Below, in pieces: positions 9,416 to 17,596 of a stretch of DNA of 64,000 bases. Positions within the stretch are counted from its first letter, which is position 1. The number at the start of each line of letters is the position of its first letter. Source of the stretch: Clostridiales bacterium (GTDB lineage Bacteria > Bacillota > Clostridia > Saccharofermentanales > Saccharofermentanaceae). Where the stretch lies: NCBI GenBank assembly GCA_017617995.1, contig JAFZVE010000045.1, positions 42,897 through 106,896 of the forward strand, given 5' to 3'. The notes under the pieces are model-generated. The model made no database searches. It was not told the origin of the DNA and worked only from the letters and a program-made list of their open reading frames with translations. The position numbers and the translations under genes are program-made.

Positions 9416-10297
9416 TTATTCCCAGATTCCCTTTTCAGGATTCCATTTTGTTTTCACTGTTCCTTCAAGCAGTGGACGAACAAATACTTTTATCCAGGCC
9501 ATCATATCTGTCATGGATACCTGAATAAGTGCCTTTTTCTTTTTCAGAAATGAGTTCCATCTTGTCTGATGCATCGAATCATTCAGGAACTCATCCTCGA
9601 ATGCAGCAGAATCCATTGTCATCTGTGTCTTCCTATTCTCAAAGGTCTCCACGACAGCATTCCGAAGCGCTTCATAAGAGAATGCATACTTTTGAGAAAG
9701 AACAAATATGTCATAAAAATCCTTATATCTGCTGTTCAGATATCCGTTATGTATGATGGCTTCCAGCTTCTCCGCAATGGATGATTCCATCGAGTAGGCG
9801 TTTACTCTCGGCGGATCCATATCGAGTATAACAGGAAAGTCCATCTTCACTACATCAGGATAGATTACATCTCCAAAGCCGATATCAATGCCAACCGGAA
9901 TCTTTGTCCGGTCAAGATACCCTACAGCCGAAATATGAAGACCATGGTATTCATTAAACTCTGTTATGTCCTCCACAGTAATGGAGTCTATGTCAAATAT
10001 ACATGCATCATCAACATCAAGAGATAGAATATCCCGGAATACGTTCTTCATTTCCTCACCGCTATTAGACATACGTCTTGCAAGCAAATCCACATCCGTC
10101 GTAGCCCGTTCATACTTGCGATTGAATACCGCATACAAAAAGAGTCCGCCCTTTAAAACAAATTGTTCCGAATATTTTGACACGGAAATACGGTAGATTG
10201 TCCGCTCCAACCCATAATAGGAAAGGGCTTCCTGAAAAGTACAGCCATTCTTAACTGAGAAGATCTTAAGCCTAGCCTTTACTGAATCAGCATTCAT
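9416..10297 (-). CDS. abiEii: AbiEii/AbiGii-type nucleotidyltransferase toxin
   Basis: 293 residues. The N-terminal helix FQEALSYYGLERTIYRISVS, the block FVLKGGLFLYAVF and the acidic pair in TTDVDLLAR (GG...DxD) are the signature of the AbiEii nucleotidyltransferase fold. A third acidic block (IDSITVEDITE) and YKDFYDIFVLSQKY complete the family pattern. Known relatives (e.g. MenA/AbiEii) transfer nucleotides to tRNA and cause growth arrest or abortive phage infection. The start at 10297 overlaps the antitoxin stop by one base (TAATG), so translation is coupled; an upstream start at 10348 would run into the antitoxin. The C-terminus is intact. The pair sits inside a region of broken lipoprotein genes bracketed by direct repeats, consistent with acquisition by recombination. 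Confidence 0.88.
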   Translation of the reverse strand: MNADSVKARLKIFSVKNGCTFQEALSYYGLERTIYRISVSKYSEQFVLKGGLFLYAVFNRKYERATTDVDLLARRMSNSGEEMKNVFRDILSLDVDDACIFDIDSITVEDITEFNEYHGLHISAVGYLDRTKIPVGIDIGFGDVIYPDVVKMDFPVILDMDPPRVNAYSMESSIAEKLEAIIHNGYLNSRYKDFYDIFVLSQKYAFSYEALRNAVVETFENRKTQMTMDSAAFEDEFLNDSMHQTRWNSFLKKKKALIQVSMTDMMAWIKVFVRPLLEGTVKTKWNPEKGIWE

Positions 10298-10875
10298 TAC
10301 ACAAGCACCTCCAGATATGTTCTTACGATCTTCTCGCAGCGCAGACATTTTGCATAGGCATAAAGCCTGTCAATCTGCCTGTCCCTACGTTTAAGGTAAT
10401 TTCTAAGCACCTCAGCCGTCTCCTCGATCCCGATTTTGTTTCTGTAGTAGATGATATCGACCACAGTTTTCTCGATATCAAAGATGTGGAAGCAGTTATC
10501 GCCATCCCTGATTTCATTTACTCCGAGTTCCATCCGCGATGTATCAAAATAATAAATCCTGATCTCCGGCCATTCCGGCAGCGTATTAACCTTTTTCTTC
10601 CTTTCAATAGCGACATCCACGGCATCAGGCAGGAAATTAGTAAGTTCATAATACCGTGCTGCACTCATCAGGCATATGACACCATTCGGTACAAAAGCTT
10701 CCGCGCTGAAGAAGTCGTTCTCATCACCCTTATAGGTGAGGTTCTCATAAGTGTTCCTGTTTACACGTGACAGTATGCCCTGCTCTTCAAGTTTACTAAT
10801 CTTATAATATGAATAGCCCATATTCTTTAGTTCAGCGATTGTGATAAACTTCTTGTTTTCAGCGATTGCGATCAC
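10297..10875 (-). CDS. abiEi: AbiEi-type antitoxin / transcriptional regulator
   Basis: 192 residues from a GTG at 10875, which lies 8 nt after GGAGG; a GTG at 10884 overlaps the ribosome site and is unlikely. The N-terminal winged-helix segment (ITIAELKNMGYSYYKISKL, then GILSRVNRNTYE) and the block FVPNGVICLMSAARYYELT match the AbiEi family, whose N-terminus binds the promoter and represses the pair while the C-terminus antagonises the toxin. The conserved IFDIEKTVVDIIYYRNKIG stretch is present. First gene of the pair; a minus-strand promoter with a TATTAT-like -10 lies just upstream near 10896. Confidence 0.87.
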   Translation of the reverse strand: MIAIAENKKFITIAELKNMGYSYYKISKLEEQGILSRVNRNTYENLTYKGDENDFFSAEAFVPNGVICLMSAARYYELTNFLPDAVDVAIERKKKVNTLPEWPEIRIYYFDTSRMELGVNEIRDGDNCFHIFDIEKTVVDIIYYRNKIGIEETAEVLRNYLKRRDRQIDRLYAYAKCLRCEKIVRTYLEVLV

Positions 10876-11030
10876 ATGAATCACCTCCGCCTATAATATA
10901 CACTTTCTAAAGGATGATTTCAACTAATTTCGGCAGTTGCTTTTATTAGCCGATTTTAATATAAATTTCTCCATATCATCCTGAGATGCAATTGGGGCAT
11001 AAGGTTTCTCATCCCGCTGCATTTCCTCTA

Positions 11031-11734
11031 TCACTGATAATTCTCCTGCGCATAGAGATCCAGTCGTTTCATAAGTGACTCGGCAATCTGTTCGGTCGAA
11101 CGGTTCTGTGTATAGTAACTGTTCACTTCATCGTATATGATCGAATATAGCCTCTGATCCATCACCGTGAGTGTATCCGCAGAATAGACAGCTTCCAGAT
11201 AGTCATCCACAACATCCTGAGTTATCTTAATTTTTCCATACTTCCGACTTGCCAATACCTGGCTGTTGATGACTTCATCCGTTTCCGATTCCGAATCAAG
11301 AAATGCCTGGCAGACCATCTCGAGCACATCCTGCTTCACAGGAATTTCCCCGTTAGCAGCAGTAACCTTCTGAACATCCGTCGAAAAAAGCACACTCATC
11401 AATTCCCAGCATTTCTCCGAATCTGAAGCCGTTGTTGACATGGCCAGACAGCAGCTCGGTATAGCCACATGAACCGACCCGGATATCCCAGGGAACCCGA
11501 CAAAGCGAATCTGTCCATTATTCCTTTGTTCCTACATATAAACACGGACAGCGAGTTTATCGTGGTGGAAATAAGAAGACTGCTCCCATTGTCAATTCCA
11601 CGATACTCCGAAGAGCTCTGAGGACGATTAGCTTGAATTTCATACGCGAGATCGAGCAATCCCTTCAGATCGTCCTGCGTTATCTTCTTCTCATCGTCAT
11701 ACACACCCCACACATCTTGAAAACCAATGATTTT
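11031..11734 (-). pseudogene. 5'-truncated, frameshifted large solute-binding lipoprotein
   Basis: Two overlapping reading frames together align with the last ~235 residues of the intact lipoprotein at 5729-7933: VWGVYDDEKKITQDDLK (upper frame, to about 11530), then VAIPSCCLAMSTTASDSEK and the tail EQIAESLMKRLDLYAQENY in the lower frame. A frameshift and a TAG lie near 11525-11535, and the homology stops abruptly at the inverted repeat at 11735, where 'IIGFQ' replaces the expected upstream sequence. The N-terminal signal and propeller part are gone. Clearly a dead gene copy. Confidence 0.85.
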
Positions 11735-11775
11735 CAGGGGGACATGTCTGTCCCTTTATCCCAAGAGGACTGAAA
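11735..11775. repeat. Copy of GGACA-N4-TGTCC element truncating the pseudogene
   Basis: GGGACA-TGTC-TGTCCC followed by TTTATCCC and CTGAAAAT at the same spacing as the copy at 9211. It forms the exact boundary of the lipoprotein pseudogene. Confidence 0.65.
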
Positions 11776-12110
11776 ATGCGAGATTTGTAATAGTGTTAAA
11801 AATGACACTTTTTCATTTATGTAGATGATATTCTTGCCTGGTTCCATCCCACACCTGTTTTTATCTTGACAAAGCCGTACGGCTATAAAAAAATTATCTT
11901 CAACAGATTATGGTCGTTCGGCTATATTCCGAGCAGAATCGGTACGTGATCATGTTGCAAGTGAAAATTGCATACAAATTGAGTGCGAAATCTGATTATT
12001 CGTGTGTGACTTGGGGTTGTTGCCTTGTATCTCGCGCGTGTGTGATGATACAATAAGCGCGCTTAAACCCCATACCGGTATAAGCTACGCGAGAAATCAA
12101 TGCGAGGACA
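11776..12110. other. Gene-free stretch upstream of butyrate kinase
   Basis: AT-richer than its surroundings. One frame stays open for about 40 codons (DDILAWFHPTPVFIL...) but has no convincing start or ribosome site and matches nothing I know. The butyrate kinase promoter must lie here; I do not see a clean -35/-10 pair. Confidence 0.4.
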
Positions 12111-12116
12111 ATGACC

Positions 12117-13241
12117 ATGAGCGACACAGAGAAGAAATTCAAACTTCTTATCATCAACCCCGGCTCCACCTCCACGAAGGTGAGCCTTTTCGAGAATGAA
12201 ACATCCCTCTTTGAGAAGAGCCTCTTCCACGATGCGGACGTACTTCTTTCCTTCCCGCACGTCAACGACCAGATGCCTTTCCGTTATGGAGTCATCCTCG
12301 ACATGCTAAAAGACGAAGGCTACGCACCGGAAGAGATCGATGTCTTCGTCGGCCGCGGCGGCTCGGCCCACACCCAGCCCGGCGGTATCACGAAGATCGA
12401 CCAGCAGCTCTATGACGATACGGTCGCCGCAGTCGGCGGCAGCGAGCACCCCGCGAAGCTGGGCGTCATGCTCGCCTGGAAATTCGCGCAGGAATTTCAT
12501 AAGCCTGCTTTCACCCTGAACCCGACCAATGTCGATGAGTACGGCGACTATGCACGTCTCACGGGGATCAAGGGCATCTACCGTGTCTCCCACTCCCACG
12601 TGCTGAATCAGAAGGCCGTCGCGGAGTATCACGCGGAGAAAGTCATGGGCAAGCGTTATGAGGACTGCAATTTCGTAGTTGCCCATATCGATGGCGGCAT
12701 CACGGTCAGCGCCCACGACCACGGAAAGATGGTCGACGGTAACATGGGTGCCGACGGCGAAGGCGCTTTTACACCGACGAGAATCGGATCTGTGCCGGTC
12801 CTGGCACTTCTGGACTATATCGAAGAGCACTCGGTCGCAGACGTACGACTCCGCTGCTCGCGTGCAGGCGGATTTGTCGATCTCTTCGGCACCGCCAATG
12901 CGGACACCATCCACGAACTCCTCGAGAAGGGCGATAAGAAAGCCGATCTCGTCTGGAACACGATGCTCTATCAGATCTGCGAGATGATCGGCGAGATGAG
13001 CTGCGTACTCTGCGGCAAGGTCGACGGCATCCTGCTGACCGGCGGACTTCTCCGTTTCGCCGACGTCAAGGAGACGATCGAGAAGCGCTGCGGCTGGATC
13101 GCACCGATCAGCGTGTACCCAGGTGAGATGGAGCAGGAGGCTCTGGCTCTTCCGGCGCTGAAGGTAATGCAGGGCAAGCTCACCGCCCAGACCTATTCCG
13201 GTAAGGATGTCTGGCAGGGCTTCCCGGGAGTGGAATTCTAA
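12117..13241 (+). CDS. buk: Butyrate kinase
   Basis: 374 residues. Converts butyryl phosphate plus ADP to butyrate plus ATP, the last step of one clostridial butyrate route. The phosphate-binding start LLIINPGSTSTKVSLFENE, VGRGGSAHTQPGGI, SHSHVLNQKAVAEYHAEKV, VVAHIDGGITVSAHDHGK and the second ATP motif GILLTGGLLRFADVK are all typical of Buk in the acetokinase family and different from AckA (which has NAGSSS). Length is near the usual 355. Two in-frame ATGs exist; 12117 is chosen because GAGGA ends 8 nt before it, whereas 12111 would leave only 2 nt. It heads a likely operon with pta and a phosphodiesterase. The 83-nt gap to pta holds a near-palindrome (13258-13275). Confidence 0.93.
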   Translation: MSDTEKKFKLLIINPGSTSTKVSLFENETSLFEKSLFHDADVLLSFPHVNDQMPFRYGVILDMLKDEGYAPEEIDVFVGRGGSAHTQPGGITKIDQQLYDDTVAAVGGSEHPAKLGVMLAWKFAQEFHKPAFTLNPTNVDEYGDYARLTGIKGIYRVSHSHVLNQKAVAEYHAEKVMGKRYEDCNFVVAHIDGGITVSAHDHGKMVDGNMGADGEGAFTPTRIGSVPVLALLDYIEEHSVADVRLRCSRAGGFVDLFGTANADTIHELLEKGDKKADLVWNTMLYQICEMIGEMSCVLCGKVDGILLTGGLLRFADVKETIEKRCGWIAPISVYPGEMEQEALALPALKVMQGKLTAQTYSGKDVWQGFPGVEF

Positions 13242-13257
13242 GGATCAGAAAGCTCCG

Positions 13258-13275
13258 GCGCAAGTGCTTCTCGCG
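13258..13275. repeat. Near-palindromic intergenic element between buk and pta
   Basis: GCGCAAGTGCTTCTCGCG. Related elements occur at 19134, 32877, 45211 and 53939-54007, all between genes. Function unknown; it could form a small RNA hairpin that affects downstream expression. Confidence 0.45.
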
Positions 13276-13324
13276 TCGGACAGAAGGCACGCCATGGGCG
13301 CATCGAGAAAGTGAGGAAAATCGT

Positions 13325-14317
13325 ATGAGTTTAATCGAGAAAATCAGAGCAAAAGCACAGGCCAACGTAAAGAAGATCGTTCTCCCTGAGGGCGATGAGC
13401 CGCGTACAGTTAAGGCTGCGGAACTGATCAAGAAGGACGGGCTGGCTGAGCCGATCCTCCTCGGTAATCCCGATGCCGTTGCGAAGGTTGCCGCCGAGCA
13501 GGGTGCCGATCTGACCGGTATCGAGGTCATCGACCCGTGTAACAGTGTGAAATCCGTCGAATACGCCGCGACTTTATATGAACTTCGTAAGGCCAAGGGC
13601 GTGACCGAAGAGTCCGCTAAGGAGATCGTCAAGGATCCGATGTACTACGGCATCATGATGGTCAAGCTCGGCGATGCAGACGGACTCGTTTCCGGCGCCG
13701 TACATACCACCGGCGATATGCTCCGTCCGGCACTTCAGATCATCAAGGCCAAGCCCGGCATGTCGATCGTATCCAGTTCTTTTCTTATGGAGTGCCCGAA
13801 TAAGGACCTCGGCGAGGATGGCCTTCTGGTCTATGCCGACTGTGTCGTAAATCCCTGCCCGAATGCAGAAGAGACAGCGCAGATCGCAATCTCCGCAGCA
13901 GAAACCGCGAAGGTCCTCTGTGGCATCGAGGAGCCGAGAGTCGCTCTTCTTTCCTTCTCCACGAAGGGCAGTGCGAAGCACGATCTGGTCACGAAGATGC
14001 AGGAAGCCACGAGAATCGCTCACGAACTGGCTCCGGATCTTCTCCTCGATGGCGAGATGCAGTTTGACGCCGCACTCGTTCCGGAGATCGGCGCTTCCAA
14101 GGCACCGGGTAGCCCGGTCGCCGGCCGTGCGAATGTCCTGATCTTCCCGGATCTCCAGGCAGGTAACATCGGCTATAAGATCACACAGAGAATCGGTGGC
14201 GCGGATTGCTTCGCTGTTCTTCAGGGTCTGGCAAAGCCGTGTAATGACCTTTCCCGCGGATGCTCCGTCGAGGACATCGTTAATACCGTCGCGATGACCG
14301 CTGTTCAGGCACAGTAA
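13325..14317 (+). CDS. pta: Phosphate acetyltransferase
   Basis: 330 residues, the normal size of the short clostridial Pta. It interconverts acyl-CoA plus phosphate with acyl phosphate plus CoA. The pattern is Pta rather than phosphotransbutyrylase: KIVLPEGDEPRTVKAAELI at the start, MSIVSSSFLMECPNKDLG, and the C-terminal signature SPVAGRANVLIFPDLQAGN followed by GYKITQRIGGA and LAKPCNDLSRGCS. Ribosome site GTGAGGA. Downstream of buk in the same orientation, so it probably supplies acyl phosphate to that kinase, either acetyl- or butyryl-phosphate; substrate choice cannot be read from sequence. Confidence 0.93.
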   Translation: MSLIEKIRAKAQANVKKIVLPEGDEPRTVKAAELIKKDGLAEPILLGNPDAVAKVAAEQGADLTGIEVIDPCNSVKSVEYAATLYELRKAKGVTEESAKEIVKDPMYYGIMMVKLGDADGLVSGAVHTTGDMLRPALQIIKAKPGMSIVSSSFLMECPNKDLGEDGLLVYADCVVNPCPNAEETAQIAISAAETAKVLCGIEEPRVALLSFSTKGSAKHDLVTKMQEATRIAHELAPDLLLDGEMQFDAALVPEIGASKAPGSPVAGRANVLIFPDLQAGNIGYKITQRIGGADCFAVLQGLAKPCNDLSRGCSVEDIVNTVAMTAVQAQ

Positions 14318-14320
14318 TCT

Positions 14321-14803
14321 ATGGCGAAATACTTCGTTTGTTCCGATATCCACGGTGCCGAGTCGCGCCTCGAGATGTATCTCATGGCGAACGAAAATAT
14401 CGACACCGTCATCGTCTGTGGCGACCTCGAGATGGAGGTCTACGACGTGGAAGAGATCATCCGCAGATACACCTCGCGCTCCATCGATATCCGTATGGTG
14501 CGCGGGAACTGCGATTCGTACTTTTCATCTTTTTCGAAGGTACCCGACCTGATCACGGTCACGCTCTCCCCGATCCACAAGGCCCTGGTGACGCACGGAC
14601 ATCTTTATCACGCGAGCCAGGAACTCATGACCTACGCCGCGAAGGAGAAACAGTGCGACATCGTCATCTACGGGCACACACACCTGCAGCTGGATAAGGA
14701 GATCTACGGAATCCGGTTTTTGAACCCCGGGTCCCTCAGAAACGGCAACTACATGATCATCGAGACAGACGAGAACGGAGATATGGAAGTCACATCAATC
14801 TGA
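14321..14803 (+). CDS. YfcE/MJ0936-type metallophosphodiesterase
   Basis: 160 residues, full length for the family. All metal-binding motifs are visible: DIHG at residues 9-12, GDLE, RGNCDSYF, THGHLYHA and YGHTHLQ, ending in FLNPGSLR. Such enzymes hydrolyse phosphodiesters with Mn2+ or Ni2+; the natural substrate is generally unknown. It begins 3 nt after the pta stop, so it is the last gene of the buk-pta operon and is translationally linked. A strong hairpin terminator follows at 14813. Confidence 0.9.
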   Translation: MAKYFVCSDIHGAESRLEMYLMANENIDTVIVCGDLEMEVYDVEEIIRRYTSRSIDIRMVRGNCDSYFSSFSKVPDLITVTLSPIHKALVTHGHLYHASQELMTYAAKEKQCDIVIYGHTHLQLDKEIYGIRFLNPGSLRNGNYMIIETDENGDMEVTSI

Positions 14804-14812
14804 ACAAAGAAG

Positions 14813-14888
14813 GGCGGATATCTTCTTTGAGACGCGAGTTTTGCGTGAGCAAACTGTCTGAGCGTCGAAAGCAAGATATCCGCCTTTT
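14813..14888 (+). terminator. Rho-independent terminator, possibly bidirectional
   Basis: Arms GGCGGATATCTT (14813-14824) and AAGATATCCGCC (14873-14884) pair over 12 bp and are followed by TTTT. The loop is long (48 nt) and may hold inner structure. It separates the buk operon from the convergent lipoprotein gene. Confidence 0.75.
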
Positions 14889-14905
14889 ATGCCTGATGGA
14901 TCGGC

Positions 14906-17314
14906 TTACTTCTCGTACACGTACCCGAAGTTAATGTAGAACTCGTCATTGACGAGCCAGCCCGTGAAGTCGAGATACCCGACATATTCCGGAGCGCTCG
15001 CGCCGCCATAGTAATAGCACATGTCTATGAAGGGCGCTGCGTCGCTCTGGTAATCCGTGTACTCCCTCTCGGCGTCGTAGTGGTACTGTCCGTTCCCCTC
15101 CAGGTAGTAGCGGCGGATCCAGTTATCGTAGCCGTTATAGAATGTCTTGTTATAGCCGGAATCGAGGCCGATCTCCTCCGTCGTTCCGTTTGCTTCCGCG
15201 AGGAATGAGCAGTCGAAGAAGTTGATGGACTGGTTGTCATGAGAGGCAAAATCGTAGCTCCCGCGCTGCGACGGGTCGATGATGACCGTACAGTCGATGA
15301 TCTCCATGATGCACGTGCTGCCTTCATTACACAGGCAGTTGACCGAGCCTGCGGTAGATCCGCCTGAGGCATCTCCGATGACAGGGTGATCGAGCGTCAG
15401 GCCGATAACGGTCGCCAGGTGGCAATCCCCGAAGAAAGCCCCATCCGGATCTGCGATGTAAAGGCCTTTGATGGAATAACCGTTTCCGAAGAATACTCCG
15501 CGGAAGACGGTCTCCCACTCGCCTTCACGCATGAAGTGCCGGTAACCCATGGTCGCCCACTCATACCCGGAGAGATCAATGTCATTAAGAAGATGCACAT
15601 AGTACATCGTCCTCAGATCATCTTTGTCAGCAACATCCAGTGCATTTACATAGTAATTGACTGAGGCCAGCTGCTCCGGCGTCGACACCCAGAACACCGC
15701 CGATCCGAGTTCCATGTCGGTGATCGAGGAACGGATGTAGTCCATGTCCACGAGATCGAGGATGTCGCCGGTTTCAAAAACCATCGCCCAGTAAGAATCG
15801 TGCGGGTCGGAAGTAAGCAGTGTCTCTACATCGAAGTGAACATCCCGGACCATCGCCTGCGTCCGATCCTGCAGGACATATAAACCATCCTCCGTGGCTT
15901 CGAATTCTGCAATCAACGAGTTGTTGCTTCTGTGGATCTCACACTCGACCGGATCATATCCGGAGACACTTTTCTTCATCAGCGAGATATGATCTACATC
16001 GATGCTACAGTCATTTAACCGGATCGTGACATGTGCCCCGGCGAAATAATCGCCCGCAGTAATCGTCACCGCGCTGCTGATGAAGTCTCCGCCATCGTCC
16101 CAAAGTCCACCCGATTTCGAGAAGAAAACCACTCCGTAATCCGGAAGCCATACGTCTTCCGCGCTTTGGCCATCAAGGTCGAGCTTCACGCTGATGCTCT
16201 CATCCTGTGTATCCATAGTAAATTCCGACTGGGAGAATACGGTGTTTTTCTCCTGTCCGGCCCGTACATTCTCGCGAAGCAGAAACATCTGTCCAGCCAG
16301 TGACCACGTCGGATAGAGAAGTGTTGCTCCTTCGCTCGCGCTCGGCGTGTAGACCATATATGCTCCGTCAGCAGGCATGTAGAAAGTGCTCCCCTCCCCG
16401 ACAAAAGCAAGTTCATCTATGTCGTCGACGACATACTTATGCCGCTTGATTTCGTTTCCGTTCAGGTCATTCTCCACCAGTTCATTCTTACCGCCGACTT
16501 CCCACAGATGTACTTCATCACTGTTCTTTGCGTAAGCGACCCAGGAAGTACATCCCATCAGCCATTCGATGCCGTATACAGACGGAGTGTTCGGATATAG
16601 AAACATGCCGTATCCGATCATCACATCCTCCGTATCCGGATCGGGAAGAAAAGCATACATGGTAGACGAGTAATACATATCCCCTACTTCGATGATTCCG
16701 TCGTGATACTGGATACTCATCGGCTCTGTATTCCCATCGTAGTTCAATTCGATCGTCGATGGCGATAAGGTAAATGATACGCCCTCACTTATATAGAATG
16801 CTGTACTAAAAGCAGTCTTCTCGATTTTCTTCCTGATTTCTTCTCCTTCTTTCGTATCCGCGCGGAAAAGTTCTGCTCCCAGGACGCTCATCTTTCCCTC
16901 TGCCTCCATCGACATAGGAAGGTGAAATTCCATGCCGGTCGAGATGAACGGATTGGCATTTTGCAGTGAACGATAGCTGATGTCATCTTCCTCACCGATC
17001 GTACAGTTAATCCCTGTCTCATCGATGTCCGTGATCACAAATGCTAAATCCTCACGGAGGAATTCGATCTTTCTCTTCTTCGGTGTGATACGCAGGACCG
17101 GGCCATGTTCGTCATACCAGATCCCCTCGATCGTATCCGGTGTGACCTCAGAAACCGAAGCGTCGGACGGATCATCCTGTGAGTCGGAAGAATCCCTCGT
17201 CTTCTTCGTTTTTTCCGTTTCCTCACCAGAATCCTTTTTCTTACAAGAACATGCACCGAGTGCGCCTCCCAGAAGAAGCATCACGATCAGGATCCACGCC
17301 AAAAGTTTCTTCAT
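14906..17314 (-). CDS. Large hypothetical lipoprotein with GLUG-like segment
   Basis: 802 residues. Signal KKLLAWILIVMLLLGGALGAC has a clean lipobox (LGAC) followed by CKKK and a long Glu/Lys/Ser/Asp linker. The body shows several beta-rich blocks; around residue 590-650 the pattern LNDIDLSGYEWATMGY, FRGVFFGNGYSIKGLYI and VIGLTLDHPVIG resembles GLUG-type repeats found in surface adhesins and peptidases. Near residue 50 the stretch IEGIWYDEHGPVLRITPK looks like a lipocalin-type domain start. No catalytic motif is evident. It is not related to the solute-binding lipoprotein family elsewhere in the window. Transcribed alone, from a start with GTGAGGAG upstream. Function unknown; a cell-surface role is inferred. 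Confidence 0.6.
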   Translation of the reverse strand: MKKLLAWILIVMLLLGGALGACSCKKKDSGEETEKTKKTRDSSDSQDDPSDASVSEVTPDTIEGIWYDEHGPVLRITPKKRKIEFLREDLAFVITDIDETGINCTIGEEDDISYRSLQNANPFISTGMEFHLPMSMEAEGKMSVLGAELFRADTKEGEEIRKKIEKTAFSTAFYISEGVSFTLSPSTIELNYDGNTEPMSIQYHDGIIEVGDMYYSSTMYAFLPDPDTEDVMIGYGMFLYPNTPSVYGIEWLMGCTSWVAYAKNSDEVHLWEVGGKNELVENDLNGNEIKRHKYVVDDIDELAFVGEGSTFYMPADGAYMVYTPSASEGATLLYPTWSLAGQMFLLRENVRAGQEKNTVFSQSEFTMDTQDESISVKLDLDGQSAEDVWLPDYGVVFFSKSGGLWDDGGDFISSAVTITAGDYFAGAHVTIRLNDCSIDVDHISLMKKSVSGYDPVECEIHRSNNSLIAEFEATEDGLYVLQDRTQAMVRDVHFDVETLLTSDPHDSYWAMVFETGDILDLVDMDYIRSSITDMELGSAVFWVSTPEQLASVNYYVNALDVADKDDLRTMYYVHLLNDIDLSGYEWATMGYRHFMREGEWETVFRGVFFGNGYSIKGLYIADPDGAFFGDCHLATVIGLTLDHPVIGDASGGSTAGSVNCLCNEGSTCIMEIIDCTVIIDPSQRGSYDFASHDNQSINFFDCSFLAEANGTTEEIGLDSGYNKTFYNGYDNWIRRYYLEGNGQYHYDAEREYTDYQSDAAPFIDMCYYYGGASAPEYVGYLDFTGWLVNDEFYINFGYVYEK

Positions 17315-17491
17315 GTTTATTTCTCCTCACCTCACGGAAATGATAGATCTGCTCCGTTCTCGCCGAGCCGTACGGATCTTTCCTTCTCTTATTTCTTTTC
17401 TGATTATACCACCAGAAAAGCAGTCCCCTGCACGTATCTCGTGCGGTATAATAGATGTGTATTTCTATCGGAGCGGGGATCTCCGAAGGGT

Positions 17492-17578
17492 CGTGCGGAT
17501 AAGCGCCGCATCGGAGAATAGAAGATGTGAGGGCGTGCCGCACAGAAAGATCGGGGGCGTGCGGACGGGCGCCGCACG
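17492..17578. repeat. Repeated CGTGCGG-N7-CCGCA hairpins in leader of zinc-ribbon gene
   Basis: CGTGCGG (17492-17498) pairs with CCGCA (17506-17510), and CGTGCGG (17558-17564) pairs with CCGCACG (17572-17578), both with 7-nt loops and 66 nt apart. A third related block, GTGCCGCAC, lies between at 17535-17543. GC-rich and just before the ribosome site of 17597. Confidence 0.5.
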
Positions 17579-17596
17579 GGAAAACGGGAGGGTCAT

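Noticed and set aside
11838..11950. Possible small peptide gene or transposase scrap between the hairpin element and buk.
   Set aside because: About 40 open codons without a start, ribosome site or recognisable motif.
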